Shown here piece after piece: positions 1 through 8,456 of a stretch of 64,000 nucleotides of DNA. The DNA lies in NCBI GenBank assembly GCA_964621645.1, contig CAZUMH010000003.1, forward strand, positions 19,537 to 83,536, given 5' to 3'. Position numbers and translations under genes: made by a program. Origin of the DNA: CAZUMH01 sp964621645 (lineage in GTDB: Bacteria; Zhuqueibacterota; QNDG01; JAGLOF01). Each line of letters opens with the position of its first letter. Position 1 is the first letter of the stretch. The notes under the pieces are model-generated. The model ran no database searches. It saw only the letters and a program-made list of their open reading frames with translations, and was not told the DNA's origin.

Positions 1-156
1 GACCATAGACAGTAAACAGCGCTCCAGGTTGTCGCCGTGGGCCTCTCTGCGAACCGGATCGACCACCGTCTTGTTTTCCCTCATGGCTGAGAAGATGAAA
101 TTTGTCCCTCCGGCATCCAAGGTCAGCACCGTCCGTCTGTCATTACGATAATCCAT
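1..156 (-). CDS. ROK-family sugar kinase, N-terminal fragment (cut by window edge)
   Basis: Only the first 52 codons are in the window; the gene runs off the left edge. The N-terminus carries the phosphate-1 loop of the ROK/glucokinase fold (LTLDAGGTNFIFSAM, residues 11-25), which in the family binds ATP for phosphorylation of a hexose. The ATG follows the stop codon of the sugar permease by 4 bases, so the two are co-transcribed and very probably translationally coupled. A permease followed by a cytoplasmic kinase suggests uptake and trapping of a monosaccharide; which sugar cannot be told from this fragment. Confidence 0.72.
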   Translation of the reverse strand, partial: MDYRNDRRTVLTLDAGGTNFIFSAMRENKTVVDPVRREAHGDNLERCLLSMV

Positions 157-160
157 TCAC

Positions 161-1315
161 CTATCTCCCGGCAGCAGGGCGTTGATGACGCACTGCTACA
201 TAGCCTATAAAAAGAAATGCCAGCAATGGAACAATAAATCCTACTTCCACCGAAATCCTGTCAGCAATAAGCCCCATTAGAGGAGGCAGGATCGCTCCTC
301 CAACAATTGCCGTAACCATAAGACCGGATAATTCATTCGTCTTTTCCGGCATTCCGTCAACGGTAATGGAGAAAATGAGCGGGAAAATATTGGCAAATCC
401 CAGCCCAACCAGAATCACCGACACCAGCGCCACGATCTTTACCCCAAAAAACAGCCCCACGATCGCCAAAAACGATATCAGGGTCGTCAATAAGAAAAAA
501 CGCTTGGGCGACATCCAGGTGAGAATGACTCCCCCCAGGAGGCGTCCCATAGTAAGCATTAGGAAAAAAAGGCCCGTTCCTAAAATGCCGATCTTCTCGA
601 TGTTTATCCCAAAGGCTTCTTCCAGATATAAGGGAATACCGGAACTCATGCACACCTCTGCCCCGACATAGAGAAAGATGGCTGAAACCATCATAAACAC
701 GTAACGGTTTTTCAGAAGCCCCAGACAGGATCGGAACGTGGCCAGGTTTTCGGCACTTCCCTCCTTTTCTTTCACCTTCAATAATCCCACTGCTGCCAGA
801 GTGACTATTATCGCCACACTGTATATAGGGAAAATAACGGACCAGTCCAATCCGAAGAAACGGGCCGCCAGGACCGGGATTACCGGGCCCGAAAGCGAGC
901 CGATTGCCTTGACAAACTGTCCCAGAGAGAGGTTGCGGGAATACTTGCCCTCTTCCGAGACATCCCGCATGATGGGGTTGCCGGCTACCTGCAGAATCGT
1001 CGCTCCTCCGCCCAGAAGCAGAATAGTGACCAGAAACCGGGGGAAAGACGTCAGGCCGAATATGGGGATGATCAAACCGACGAAGGCAACGATTAATCCT
1101 AAAAGGAGGATAAATTTCTTGCCTTTATGGGCTTGCAGAACTCCCATTGGCACAGAAAGCAGCCCGAACATAATAAATCCCACCAGAGGGATGAGAAACG
1201 CAAGTGAATTGCTGAGGGCGAACTGATTTTTTGCCAGCCCCACAAAGGGGCCGACTGCGTCAGCGAATCCCATAACCAGAAAAGCCAGAAAGATTGGCAG
1301 GACTCTTAGTTTCAT
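161..1315 (-). CDS. MFS sugar permease, FucP/FHS-like
   Basis: A 384-residue, very hydrophobic protein with about 12 membrane spans in two six-helix halves separated by a charged loop (KVKEKEG, near residue 180). The N-terminus (MGFADAVGPFVGLAKNQF then LSNSLAFLIPLVGFIMFG) resembles the fucose:H+ symporter (FHS) family, whose members import fucose, glucose or galactose with protons across the inner membrane. The start is supported by AAGGAGAG seven bases or so upstream. It is immediately followed by a ROK kinase gene, consistent with one sugar-utilisation operon. The substrate is not resolvable from sequence. Confidence 0.8.
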   Translation of the reverse strand: MKLRVLPIFLAFLVMGFADAVGPFVGLAKNQFALSNSLAFLIPLVGFIMFGLLSVPMGVLQAHKGKKFILLLGLIVAFVGLIIPIFGLTSFPRFLVTILLLGGGATILQVAGNPIMRDVSEEGKYSRNLSLGQFVKAIGSLSGPVIPVLAARFFGLDWSVIFPIYSVAIIVTLAAVGLLKVKEKEGSAENLATFRSCLGLLKNRYVFMMVSAIFLYVGAEVCMSSGIPLYLEEAFGINIEKIGILGTGLFFLMLTMGRLLGGVILTWMSPKRFFLLTTLISFLAIVGLFFGVKIVALVSVILVGLGFANIFPLIFSITVDGMPEKTNELSGLMVTAIVGGAILPPLMGLIADRISVEVGFIVPLLAFLFIGYVAVRHQRPAAGR

Positions 1316-1474
1316 GGCACTCTCCTTGGATAAGAAAGTTCAATGCGTGGATTCATTAAAATATCGAACGGAAGGGAAAAAAACAACGGCTTTTTACGGC
1401 CCGCCCAGGCATGAATCCCGAAAGAATCCGGATAAATACATGGGAGAAACGTTCGTGGGTACCTTATCAATAGG

Positions 1475-1500
1475 AAGGCGCTCCTTTGGAAGCGCCTTTT
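1475..1500. terminator. 8-bp perfect hairpin, possible terminator
   Basis: AAGGCGCT and AGCGCCTT form a perfect stem around an 8-base loop, about 36 bases past the stop of the pseudopilin-like gene and upstream of the permease. On the plus strand it is followed by TTTT only; on the minus strand there is no clear T-run, so it is at best a weak or Rho-assisted terminator insulating the two minus-strand units. Confidence 0.4.
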
Positions 1501-1533
1501 AAGGGGTGGGGATAGTGGAAGAAGATGTAACTG

Positions 1534-2016
1534 CTAGTGTGTTGAGGCCAATAATAATTGGTTACTGCTTTTCAAGGACCGATAGCGGGCGAACCGGGCC
1601 GCTCCATCGACGTTAATTTTCATCGTATAGGACAAAGAATAGATTTCGTCTGACTCCCTTTGTACCCGAGCCAGGAGATTGTTATAGCGGTCGCGATATT
1701 CAAAGTGTAAAAATTGGACTCCCGTCAGCACAACATCCTGATTATGCCAAAGAGTTCCGCCTTCCAGGAAATAATCATGCAGGCCTCCATCCTCATCTCT
1801 GAAAAAGATACGGCTGGATTCCGCGTTTATAATAAAACGTACCCGATTCATTGTTCTATTCAATTCGCTGAATACCTCTCGATGGAATTCAGGAATAATC
1901 GCGCCGTTATCGTTGTTTGCCGAAAGCAGCGAATCCCTTCCCGGACTGAAAGAATAAAGAACGGTCACACCGGCTGATATAAGGATAGTAAATAAGATTA
2001 TTGTTATTCTATTCAT
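1534..2016 (-). CDS. Membrane-anchored PulJ/PilW-like (pseudopilin-like) protein
   Basis: A 160-residue protein with one N-terminal hydrophobic helix (residues 4-22) and a soluble C-terminal domain. The stretch SSRIFFRDEDGGLHDYFLEG, followed by a strand ending in VQFLHFEYRD, resembles the beta-sheet domain of minor pseudopilins of the PulJ/PilW type. The canonical prepilin peptidase site (G then F, with Glu at +5) is not evident, so it may be a diverged or non-processed member anchored in the inner membrane. It stands alone: no other type II secretion or pilus gene is in the window. The ribosome site before the ATG is weak (CAGGG), and it lies 17 bases after a small 58-residue gene, suggesting a two-gene unit. 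Confidence 0.5.
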   Translation of the reverse strand: MNRITIILFTILISAGVTVLYSFSPGRDSLLSANNDNGAIIPEFHREVFSELNRTMNRVRFIINAESSRIFFRDEDGGLHDYFLEGGTLWHNQDVVLTGVQFLHFEYRDRYNNLLARVQRESDEIYSLSYTMKINVDGAARFARYRSLKSSNQLLLASTH

Positions 2017-2033
2017 CCCTGGTATCGAACCGT

Positions 2034-2210
2034 TTAATTTTTCCTTTTTTCTGGCGGCAATGGGTTAAAATAGAAGGCCGGACCGTCGGCGAGGAATCTC
2101 ATTGTCATGACTTTTGTGTGACGGTTTCTCAGCAAGGACATATTTTCCGCACCGGTAAAGCCTTCCGGAGCGATAATGAAGTTTTTTCCTTTCGGCCATT
2201 CAAACCGCAT
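2034..2210 (-). CDS. Small protein of unknown function (58 aa)
   Basis: A short open frame beginning MRFEWPKGKNFIIAPEGF and ending PPEKRKN with a TAA stop. The start is convincing: AAGGAGGCGGGAA directly precedes the ATG, one of the best ribosome sites in this part of the window. The product is basic, has no signal peptide or membrane span and matches no family I recognise. It lies 17 bases upstream of the pseudopilin-like gene on the same strand and is probably co-transcribed with it. Its function is unknown; the case for coding rests on the ribosome site and the position. Confidence 0.5.
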   Translation of the reverse strand: MRFEWPKGKNFIIAPEGFTGAENMSLLRNRHTKVMTMRFLADGPAFYFNPLPPEKRKN

Positions 2211-2473
2211 TTCCCGCCTCCTTGTATATGGTTAACGATTTGATTAATGCAAATATTGTACCTCTCGAGAAATCACTTTATCCTCTCTTTGAAATATCAT
2301 GATAATTAATTGTTATATATCAAATTATCAAGACAGTAAAAATAAGGGATAAAAAAGCTACATTGACAAGCAGGTTTTTTTGTAAGTAAAATCTCACATT
2401 TTGTAATCAAATATAAACAGAAAAGACTGCCTAAAGAGGGTAAATGTGGGGGATGGAAAAAGGAAAAAACGGA
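2211..2473. other. AT-rich intergenic region with an 8-bp dyad and a plus-strand promoter-like pair
   Basis: This gap holds no convincing gene. It has a dyad TGATAATT (2300-2307) / AATTATCA (2323-2330) separated by 15 bases, and TTGACA (2363-2368) with TAAAAT (2387-2392) 18 bases apart on the plus strand. That promoter points into the 3' end of the converging PHP gene, so it would make an antisense or small RNA if active. The promoter of the small-gene/pseudopilin unit must also lie here on the minus strand, but I see no good match for it. Confidence 0.3.
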
Positions 2474-2482
2474 TCAAGATCC
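2464..2482 (-). terminator. Weak intrinsic terminator after the PHP gene
   Basis: On the minus strand GGAT-CTTG-ATCC, overlapping the TGA stop codon, is followed after one G by six T residues. The stem is only 4-5 bp, so efficiency is doubtful, but the position is right for the end of the DUF2520-PHP transcript. Confidence 0.3.
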
Positions 2483-3286
2483 AGCCCGGAATATAGTCAG
2501 CCCCGAATCAGAGACAGCGGTACCGTATATCCCGGCCCTTTCGAGGCTCTTTTGGATGGAATCGAAATCCAGGCCCACTTCCTCAGGACGGTGAGCGTCC
2601 GAACCGGCACAAAACGCTATTCCAAGTTCTCCCGCCCGTCTGATGATGGCATCATCGGGATAGAGCCGGTTCGGTTTCTTGCGCAGGCCAGAGGAGTTCA
2701 CCTCCAGAATGATATCCGCGCTCGCGATCCGGCTGAGTAACCGCTCCAGGCGCTGCTGTATTAAGGGATCGGTGAGAGAAAAAAGCCATTTAATTCCATC
2801 CATATGGCCGACAACATCCACCAGGCCGGAAGCTATCCCCTCCTCGTACAGATTAAAATAGGTATTAACCTCCTGTCCCTGATCGAATTTCAAATCATCC
2901 AGCGGCGTTTTTAAAAAGACAAAAAGGCTGCCGAAATAATGGACCGATCCGATGATATAATCGAAAGGATTGCTGGATCGCAGTTGCTGCAGCTGTTGCG
3001 CAAAATCCGGGAAGAGGCCGACTTCACCTCCCAGCAGGATGGAAATCGAGGGATATTTTTTTCTCAGCCTTTCTATCTCTTTCACATAGAGAGCGAGCTC
3101 TTCCCGGGTCATGGTGTGTCCATGATCATAGTCGGGCCCCAGCGGGAGGTGATCGCTGAATCCTATCTCCTTCAGCCCCAGATGCAGCGCCCGGAGCACG
3201 TACTGCTCTTCCAGACTATCGGCATGGTTGCAGCGGGCCGTGTGGATATGGTAATCTCTTAATAGGGGAACCACAGTACTACTCAT
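2474..3286 (-). CDS. PHP-domain histidinol-phosphatase-like phosphoesterase
   Basis: A 270-residue PHP-family metal-dependent phosphoesterase. The N-terminal metal motif DYHIHTARCNHADS (from about residue 10), a mid-region IIGSVHYFG and a C-terminal GSDAHRPEEVG are the hallmarks of the HisJ/HisK-type histidinol phosphatase, which removes phosphate from L-histidinol phosphate using a trinuclear metal centre. Length and motif order fit that subfamily (about 260-270 residues). No other histidine gene is nearby, so the substrate is inferred from family resemblance only. The start overlaps the end of the DUF2520 gene by 8 bases, which implies co-transcription from the promoter ahead of that gene. 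Confidence 0.75.
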   Translation of the reverse strand: MSSTVVPLLRDYHIHTARCNHADSLEEQYVLRALHLGLKEIGFSDHLPLGPDYDHGHTMTREELALYVKEIERLRKKYPSISILLGGEVGLFPDFAQQLQQLRSSNPFDYIIGSVHYFGSLFVFLKTPLDDLKFDQGQEVNTYFNLYEEGIASGLVDVVGHMDGIKWLFSLTDPLIQQRLERLLSRIASADIILEVNSSGLRKKPNRLYPDDAIIRRAGELGIAFCAGSDAHRPEEVGLDFDSIQKSLERAGIYGTAVSDSGLTIFRAGS

Positions 3287-4154
3287 CGGCAGCTAAAAGA
3301 GTCGAGATGGAGGAGAGTTTCCCCGGGTCCGTACCACTTTCTTTCGCCAACTGAAGGGTGATTTCGGCCAGAGCCTTGTAGGAAGGGAGCAGCCCGGGCA
3401 GATGGTCCCGGAGGACCCGTAGATGAGAGGCCACTGTTTCCCGATCTCCCCGTTGAATGGAACCGCTGAGGGCGGCCTCTACCCCTCGTTGTTCGATATT
3501 GTTCAGAGTGCTCCTGATCAAGGGGAACAGATATGACAAAGAGAGAGCACTTTCGGCCTCATCCAGGCACTGTTGAGCTGCAAAAAGAAGTGAAACCAGA
3601 TAATTTGAAGCCAGACTGCAGGCCAGATGATAGAACGGTTTGGCTTTCTCCGTCAGCAGGAAAGGTAATGCTCCCAGGGAATGGGCCAGGATTTTCAGCC
3701 TTTCTTCTGCTTCCGGATCCCCTTGCACAGCAATAGGGAGCCGATCCCAGGAAAGAGCCTCTCCTTCAAATGCAGGGAAGCTTAGGCAGGGATGGAATGA
3801 GCCCAACAAAGCTCCCCGCTCACGCAGAGGGGATAGCGTTTCTGCCGGCAGTAATCCGGAAAGATGTGCTGCCACAACACCTGAAGGGAACGTCAATAAG
3901 CAGGACAGCTCCGCTGCCATGAGCGCAATCTTGTCGTCAGGGAGAGCCAGGAAAATAAAAGTCGTATTAAGGGGAATTTCTCTTGCCGCGTCTGAAAAGG
4001 GGGCATTACAGATCCTGCCGCACGCTTCAGCCCGATGCTTGTTCTTATCAACAACCAGAGAAATCTCTATGCCATGTTCGTTCAGGATTTGGGCCAGGGC
4101 CCGTCCTGCCCGACCGGCTCCCACCAGGCAAACTGAGCTGTCTTTTCTCTTCAT
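3279..4154 (-). CDS. Rossmann-fold and DUF2520 domain protein
   Basis: Starting at MKRKDSS gives 291 residues; a further in-frame ATG lies 20 codons upstream, but it would precede the predicted transcription start, and GGAAAGGAAG sits correctly before the chosen ATG. The N-terminal half is a Rossmann NAD(P)-binding domain (VCLVGAGRAGRALAQIL, residues 7-23, then a ProC/PanE-like fold). The C-terminal half is helical, as in the DUF2520 family (FHPCLSFP near mid-protein is typical). Family members are annotated as putative NADP-dependent oxidoreductases with no settled reaction. The overlapping downstream PHP phosphatase is its operon partner. Confidence 0.7.
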   Translation of the reverse strand: MKRKDSSVCLVGAGRAGRALAQILNEHGIEISLVVDKNKHRAEACGRICNAPFSDAAREIPLNTTFIFLALPDDKIALMAAELSCLLTFPSGVVAAHLSGLLPAETLSPLRERGALLGSFHPCLSFPAFEGEALSWDRLPIAVQGDPEAEERLKILAHSLGALPFLLTEKAKPFYHLACSLASNYLVSLLFAAQQCLDEAESALSLSYLFPLIRSTLNNIEQRGVEAALSGSIQRGDRETVASHLRVLRDHLPGLLPSYKALAEITLQLAKESGTDPGKLSSISTLLAADE

Positions 4155-4182
4155 CTGGCTTCCTTTCCGTAAAATCTGGTAT

Positions 4183-4211
4183 AGTATAACACAAACCGGC
4201 GCGATTGTCAA
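4183..4211 (-). promoter_or_regulatory. Sigma-70 promoter for the DUF2520-PHP operon
   Basis: TTGACA (4211-4206) and TATACT (4188-4183) are separated by exactly 17 bases on the minus strand. Transcription would start near 4176, about 22 bases before the ATG at 4154. This fixes the start of the DUF2520 gene at MKRKDSS and excludes the upstream ATG. Confidence 0.8.
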
Positions 4212-4282
4212 CAAGAAAGAGCTTGTACATGTTAGGATTATTTTTTACATTTATTATTATTTAAAATTCTATCCAGGAAAAC

Positions 4283-5953
4283 ATGAAAATACGAACGCCG
4301 GAAAATACCTTTACCGCAAAACTGGAAAACGGAGAGCTAGCCACTTTTCTCAAAGGGACGATACTGCAGGAAATCCTGGAATATGTGCGTCCTCCGGCTC
4401 AGGAGAAAATCGTTCTGGGAACAATAAACGGCCGGATAGCTCATCTCGGGGAGGCCATCGAAGAGGATTGTCCCGTTGGATGGATTTACGAAGGATCTGA
4501 ATCAGCCGCGCGCAACTACCAGGCCACCGTCGAACTAATCCTGCTGCGGGCTGCCTTGGAACTCTATCCGGAACGGCGTCTTTTCATCGATCACTCACTA
4601 GGTGACGGTCCCTTCTGTACCTGGAAATACAAACAGCGCATGACGCGGCGACAACTGAAGAAACTTGAAAAACTTATGAACGAAATTATCGCCGCGAATG
4701 AGCCCATAACGCCGGTTGTCATGACCCGCAACAACGCCCTGGAGCAGGTGCGCCGCATTGGTGAGGACCCCCTGGTGTGCGCAGGTAATCCTGACCAGAC
4801 AAAATTTATCTTTTACAGATGCGGCGATTTTATCATCCCCATGCAGGATCCTGTCTTTACCTCAACGGGACGGGCTCGAACCTTCCATATTGTCCGCTGG
4901 TCTTCGGGCATGATCCTCCATTTCCCCCGCCGTGAGAGCCGGGTGAAGCGCAGTCCTCCTACCAATCAAAAGAAATTATTCCAGGTCTTTCAGGAATACG
5001 GCCACTGGCAGAGGATACTCGGCGTTGCCAATGTGGCTGACCTAAATGCAGCCATCCAAACGGATCGTATTGAAGAACTGGTTAAAATAAGCGAAGGATT
5101 TCACGAAAAGCGAATTGTCTTCATTTCGGACCTCATTTGCGACCGCAGCAACGATATTCGCCTGGTATTGATCGCCGGTCCTTCTTCTTCAGGAAAAACC
5201 ACCTTCAGCAAACGCCTTAACATTCAGCTGCGGGTAAACGGGAAAAAACCCTTGGTTCTCTCTCTGGATGACTATTTTCTCAACAGGGAGAATACTCCCC
5301 GAGACTCCCGGGGCAACTACAATTTCGAATCCCTGGCGGCGCTGAATATAGAGCGCCTCAACAGCGATTTGCGTGCACTTTTAACCGGTAAATTGGTTAC
5401 CCTGCCCCATTATGATTTCAAAACCGGTAAATCAAGTGACAGCCAGGAATACCGTCTGCCTCAGGGTCAGCCGATACTATTGGAGGGAATCCACGGACTC
5501 AACGATACCTTGACCCGGCGCATCGCGCCTCGCCTGAAATTGAAAATTTATGTCAGTGTGCTTACCCAGCTCAATATCATGGACCACATACCGGTTCATA
5601 CCAGTGATGTGCGTCTTTTGAGGCGGCTTCTGCGGGATGCCAAATATCGTGACTATGCTCCAGCCGACACCATAAGCAAATGGCCTTCAGTCAGATCCGG
5701 TGAAGAGAAAAATATATTTCCATATCAGGAAGGAGCGGATATTATCTTCAATTCCTCACTCATCTATGAACTGGCCGTGCTCAGACCGCTGTTACTGCCG
5801 TTTCTGCGGGAGATTAACAGTGAAGACCCGGTCCGTTCGGAAACGATTCGGCTGAAAATGCTCCTGGAACGCTTCCTGCCACTGGACCAATCACTGGTTC
5901 CTTCCAATTCACTGCTTCGCGAATTCATCGGCCAAAGCAGCTTTTGCTATTAA
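4283..5953 (+). CDS. TGS/ThrRS-editing-like plus uridine kinase-like protein
   Basis: A 556-residue two-part protein. Residues 1-60 resemble a TGS domain and about 60-230 the second additional domain of threonyl-tRNA synthetase (a histidine-bearing HSLGDGP is present near residue 110). The C-terminal part is a uridine kinase/phosphoribulokinase-type P-loop NTPase with Walker A GPSSSGKTTFSKR (near 299) and LSLDDYFLNRENTPRD. Such fused nucleoside kinases are common in anaerobes; the expected reaction is phosphorylation of a nucleoside such as uridine, with a nucleic-acid or metabolite sensing role for the N-terminus unproven. Ribosome site CCAGGAAAAC precedes the ATG. It is the only plus-strand gene in the left 60 kb and diverges from the DUF2520 operon. 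Confidence 0.8.
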   Translation: MKIRTPENTFTAKLENGELATFLKGTILQEILEYVRPPAQEKIVLGTINGRIAHLGEAIEEDCPVGWIYEGSESAARNYQATVELILLRAALELYPERRLFIDHSLGDGPFCTWKYKQRMTRRQLKKLEKLMNEIIAANEPITPVVMTRNNALEQVRRIGEDPLVCAGNPDQTKFIFYRCGDFIIPMQDPVFTSTGRARTFHIVRWSSGMILHFPRRESRVKRSPPTNQKKLFQVFQEYGHWQRILGVANVADLNAAIQTDRIEELVKISEGFHEKRIVFISDLICDRSNDIRLVLIAGPSSSGKTTFSKRLNIQLRVNGKKPLVLSLDDYFLNRENTPRDSRGNYNFESLAALNIERLNSDLRALLTGKLVTLPHYDFKTGKSSDSQEYRLPQGQPILLEGIHGLNDTLTRRIAPRLKLKIYVSVLTQLNIMDHIPVHTSDVRLLRRLLRDAKYRDYAPADTISKWPSVRSGEEKNIFPYQEGADIIFNSSLIYELAVLRPLLLPFLREINSEDPVRSETIRLKMLLERFLPLDQSLVPSNSLLREFIGQSSFCY

Positions 5954-6031
5954 AAAAGCCGTCCAATGCTCCCGGGCTTCAGCAGGTACTGCTGGGGATC
6001 CGCGCAGAGAAACCCGTAAGATCTGGACGGC
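5952..6031 (-). terminator. Intrinsic terminator downstream of fba
   Basis: On the minus strand GCCGTCCA (6031-6024) pairs with TGGACGGC (5965-5958) and is followed by six T residues. The 58-base interior contains a further CAGCAG-GTA-CTGCTG hairpin, so the folded structure is compact. It lies just after the aldolase stop and overlaps the stop codon of the converging kinase gene. Confidence 0.55.
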
Positions 6032-6055
6032 CTCGAAAGAAATGAACCTGTCAGA

Positions 6056-7108
6056 TCAGGTGGGCTTTACCTCTTTGCAGAGATAAACATCCTGAATGGC
6101 ATTGAGCAGTGTGACACCCTCTTTCATCGGCTTTTGAAATGCCTTACGGCCAGAAATCATACCCATTCCGCCTGCCCGCTTGTTGATTACAGCTGTACGT
6201 ACGGCCTGTTCAAGATCACCCGCGCCCGCTGAAGCTCCACCCGAATTAATCATACCCGCCCGGCCGTTATAACAGTTCACTACCTGATAACGGGTTAAAT
6301 CAATGGGATGATCACTGGTCAGGTCTGAATATACTTTATCGCTCGTTTTGGCGAAGTTCAGGGCTTTAAAGCCGCCGTTATTGGTAGCCTGTTTCTGCTT
6401 GATTACATCCGCCTGTATTGTTACGCCCAGATGGTTGGCCTGACCGGTCAGGTCAGCAGCGGTGTGAAAGTCCGCCTGATTGGTCTTGAAAGCGCTGTTA
6501 CGCAGATAGGCCCAGAGAAAGGTCACCATACCAAGTTCATGGGCGTACTGAAACGCCTCCGAAACTTCCTGAAGCTGACGGTTGCTGTTTTCCGAACCAA
6601 AGTAGATGGTAGCACCCACTGCCACGGCACCCAGTTCAAACGCCTGCTGCACACTGGCAAAGAAAATCTGATCGAATTTGTTAGGATAGGTAAGCAATTC
6701 ATTATGATTGAGTTTTACCATAAAGGGAATCCTGTGGGCATACTTTCGTGAGACGGCGCCCAGCACTCCAAGGGTCGACGCCACAGCATTGCACCCTCCT
6801 TCGATAGCCAGTTTGACAATATTCTCCGGATCGAAATAGAGCGGATTAGGCGCGAAAGAAGCGCCAGCCGTATGCTCGATACCCTGATCAACTGGAAGAA
6901 TCGAAAGATATCCGCTTCCTGCCAGGCGCCCGTGGTCAAACATCGCTTGAAAATTCCTGAGTACTGCAGGAGGTCGATCCGTAAAAGTGCAAACCCGCTC
7001 TATGAAGTCGGGTCCCGGTAAAAGAAGCTGATCAACCGGGAATTTCGGGGTATAGGCAAGAAGATCCTTGCTCTCCTTGCCCAACCATTTCTCAATCTGA
7101 GCTATCAT
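6056..7108 (-). CDS. fbaB: Class I fructose-bisphosphate aldolase (FbaB/DhnA type)
   Basis: A 350-residue protein, the usual length of the archaeal/DhnA-type class I aldolase, which cleaves fructose 1,6-bisphosphate through a lysine Schiff base and can act in gluconeogenesis. Recognisable segments are LPVDQGIEHTAGASF near residue 70, FMVKLNHNELLTYPN near 130 and IQADVIKQKQATNNG near 235. The start MIAQIEKW is preferred to an ATG nine codons upstream because GGAGGTGTGGTC lies directly before it. The gene appears to be a single unit: a terminator follows it and about 150 bases separate it from the acyl-CoA dehydrogenase gene. Confidence 0.88.
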   Translation of the reverse strand: MIAQIEKWLGKESKDLLAYTPKFPVDQLLLPGPDFIERVCTFTDRPPAVLRNFQAMFDHGRLAGSGYLSILPVDQGIEHTAGASFAPNPLYFDPENIVKLAIEGGCNAVASTLGVLGAVSRKYAHRIPFMVKLNHNELLTYPNKFDQIFFASVQQAFELGAVAVGATIYFGSENSNRQLQEVSEAFQYAHELGMVTFLWAYLRNSAFKTNQADFHTAADLTGQANHLGVTIQADVIKQKQATNNGGFKALNFAKTSDKVYSDLTSDHPIDLTRYQVVNCYNGRAGMINSGGASAGAGDLEQAVRTAVINKRAGGMGMISGRKAFQKPMKEGVTLLNAIQDVYLCKEVKPT

Positions 7109-7262
7109 GACCACACCTCCATTTTTTATAACCAAATGAAAAATACTGCCATTATCATAAAACCGTTCAGTCTTTACCAGTCAGCAATGAGTTCATCGAT
7201 GCTGTTCCTCTGGATATCAGGGCTATCCTTACCCTGACCATCAGCACATAAGAGAAAGAACC

Positions 7263-8420
7263 TCATTTTTTGGCAATAGATCCCTTCAGTACAGCTTTGG
7301 CGATCACATCCCGCTGAATTTCGTTGGTACCCTCATACAGCTGGGTAATCTTGGCGTCCCGCATATACTTCTCCACGGGATATTCCCGCATATAGCCATA
7401 GCCCCCGAAGATTTGAACTGCTTCGGTAGTAACATACATCGCTACATCACTGGCAAAAAGCTTGGCCTGGGCTGACTCCTTGGAAAATTCCTTATGACCA
7501 GCATCAATCATCCGGGCTACCGAATAGGTAAGAGCCCGGGCTGCCTCGATCTTGGTAGCCATCTCGGCCAGCTTAAACTGAATGCCCTGGAAATAGATGA
7601 TGGGCTGATCGAACTGGACTCTTTGTCTGCTGTAGGCTACAGCATGATCCAGAGCCCCCTGGGCGATGCCAACAGCCTGGGCGGCCACACCCGGCCTGGA
7701 CCGATCCAAAGTCCGAATGGCTATGGGAAATCCCATGCCTTCAGAACCCAGGAGATTCTCTTTAGGAATACGGCAGTCTTCGAAAATCAATTCACCTGTC
7801 GCTGAGGCGCGTATTCCCATCTTCTCTTCTTTCTTGCCGTAGGAGAATCCCGGTGTACCTTCTTCTACGATAAACGCCGAAGCCCCGCGGCTCCCTCTGG
7901 CCGGATTAGTGGAGGCGATAATCGTGTAAAACTTGGCCACTCCTGCGTTGGTGATAAAGTGTTTCAAACCGTTTAGTACATAAAAATCACCGTCTTTACG
8001 GGCAGTGGTTTGCATGCGACTGGCATCTGACCCAGCATCAGGCTCGGTGAGGGCGAATCCAGCCAGCATCTTTCCCGCGGCCAGATCGGGCAGGAACTTC
8101 TCTTTCTGTTCCTTGTTGCCAAAGAGAAGGAGGGGAAGTGTGCCCAGGGCCGTGGCAGCAAAGCCAAGTGCAATGCCGCCGCAAGCACGGGAGAGCTCCT
8201 CTGTTGCTAACACCAGCCCCATGGTGCCCAGACCGAGCCCTCCAAACTCCTCATCCAGATATATTCTAAAGAAGTCCATTTCAGACAGGGTCTTCATAAT
8301 ATCCCAGGGGAATTCGCCTGATTCATCATACTTGGCCGCAACCGGCTTGATTCTCTCTTCTGCTACCTGTCTAGCCAAATCTCTGATCATCTGCTGTTCT
8401 TCTGTCAGATAATACTCCAT
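7263..8420 (-). CDS. Acyl-CoA dehydrogenase
   Basis: A 385-residue flavoprotein of the short/medium-chain acyl-CoA dehydrogenase family, which oxidises acyl-CoA to 2-enoyl-CoA and passes electrons to ETF. Seen are the FAD-contacting segments LTEPDAGSDASRMQT (near 125) and FITNAG, the substrate-side RASATGELIFEDCRIP, IFGGYGYMREYPVEKYMRD, and the catalytic glutamate in LYEGTNEIQRDVIAK near the C-terminus. In an anaerobe this supports fatty-acid or carboxylic-acid beta-oxidation or its reverse. No ETF, enoyl-CoA hydratase or thiolase gene is adjacent; the neighbour upstream is rnc, 36 bases away, so it may be read from the fatty-acid operon. Good ribosome site AAAAAGGAGAG. Confidence 0.92.
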   Translation of the reverse strand: MEYYLTEEQQMIRDLARQVAEERIKPVAAKYDESGEFPWDIMKTLSEMDFFRIYLDEEFGGLGLGTMGLVLATEELSRACGGIALGFAATALGTLPLLLFGNKEQKEKFLPDLAAGKMLAGFALTEPDAGSDASRMQTTARKDGDFYVLNGLKHFITNAGVAKFYTIIASTNPARGSRGASAFIVEEGTPGFSYGKKEEKMGIRASATGELIFEDCRIPKENLLGSEGMGFPIAIRTLDRSRPGVAAQAVGIAQGALDHAVAYSRQRVQFDQPIIYFQGIQFKLAEMATKIEAARALTYSVARMIDAGHKEFSKESAQAKLFASDVAMYVTTEAVQIFGGYGYMREYPVEKYMRDAKITQLYEGTNEIQRDVIAKAVLKGSIAKK

Positions 8421-8456
8421 TCAATCTCTCCTTTTTCCTCTCACCTTTTCCTTAGG

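Noticed and set aside
2363..2740. Plus-strand promoter-like pair followed by a 98-codon frame
   Set aside because: The frame lies antisense inside the PHP gene, has no family resemblance, and its ribosome site is poorly spaced. An antisense RNA is possible but not supported.
3640..4500. Long plus-strand frame of 286 codons
   Set aside because: It is opposite the DUF2520 gene and overlaps the start of the real kinase gene; its translated sequence has no recognisable domain and no ribosome site.
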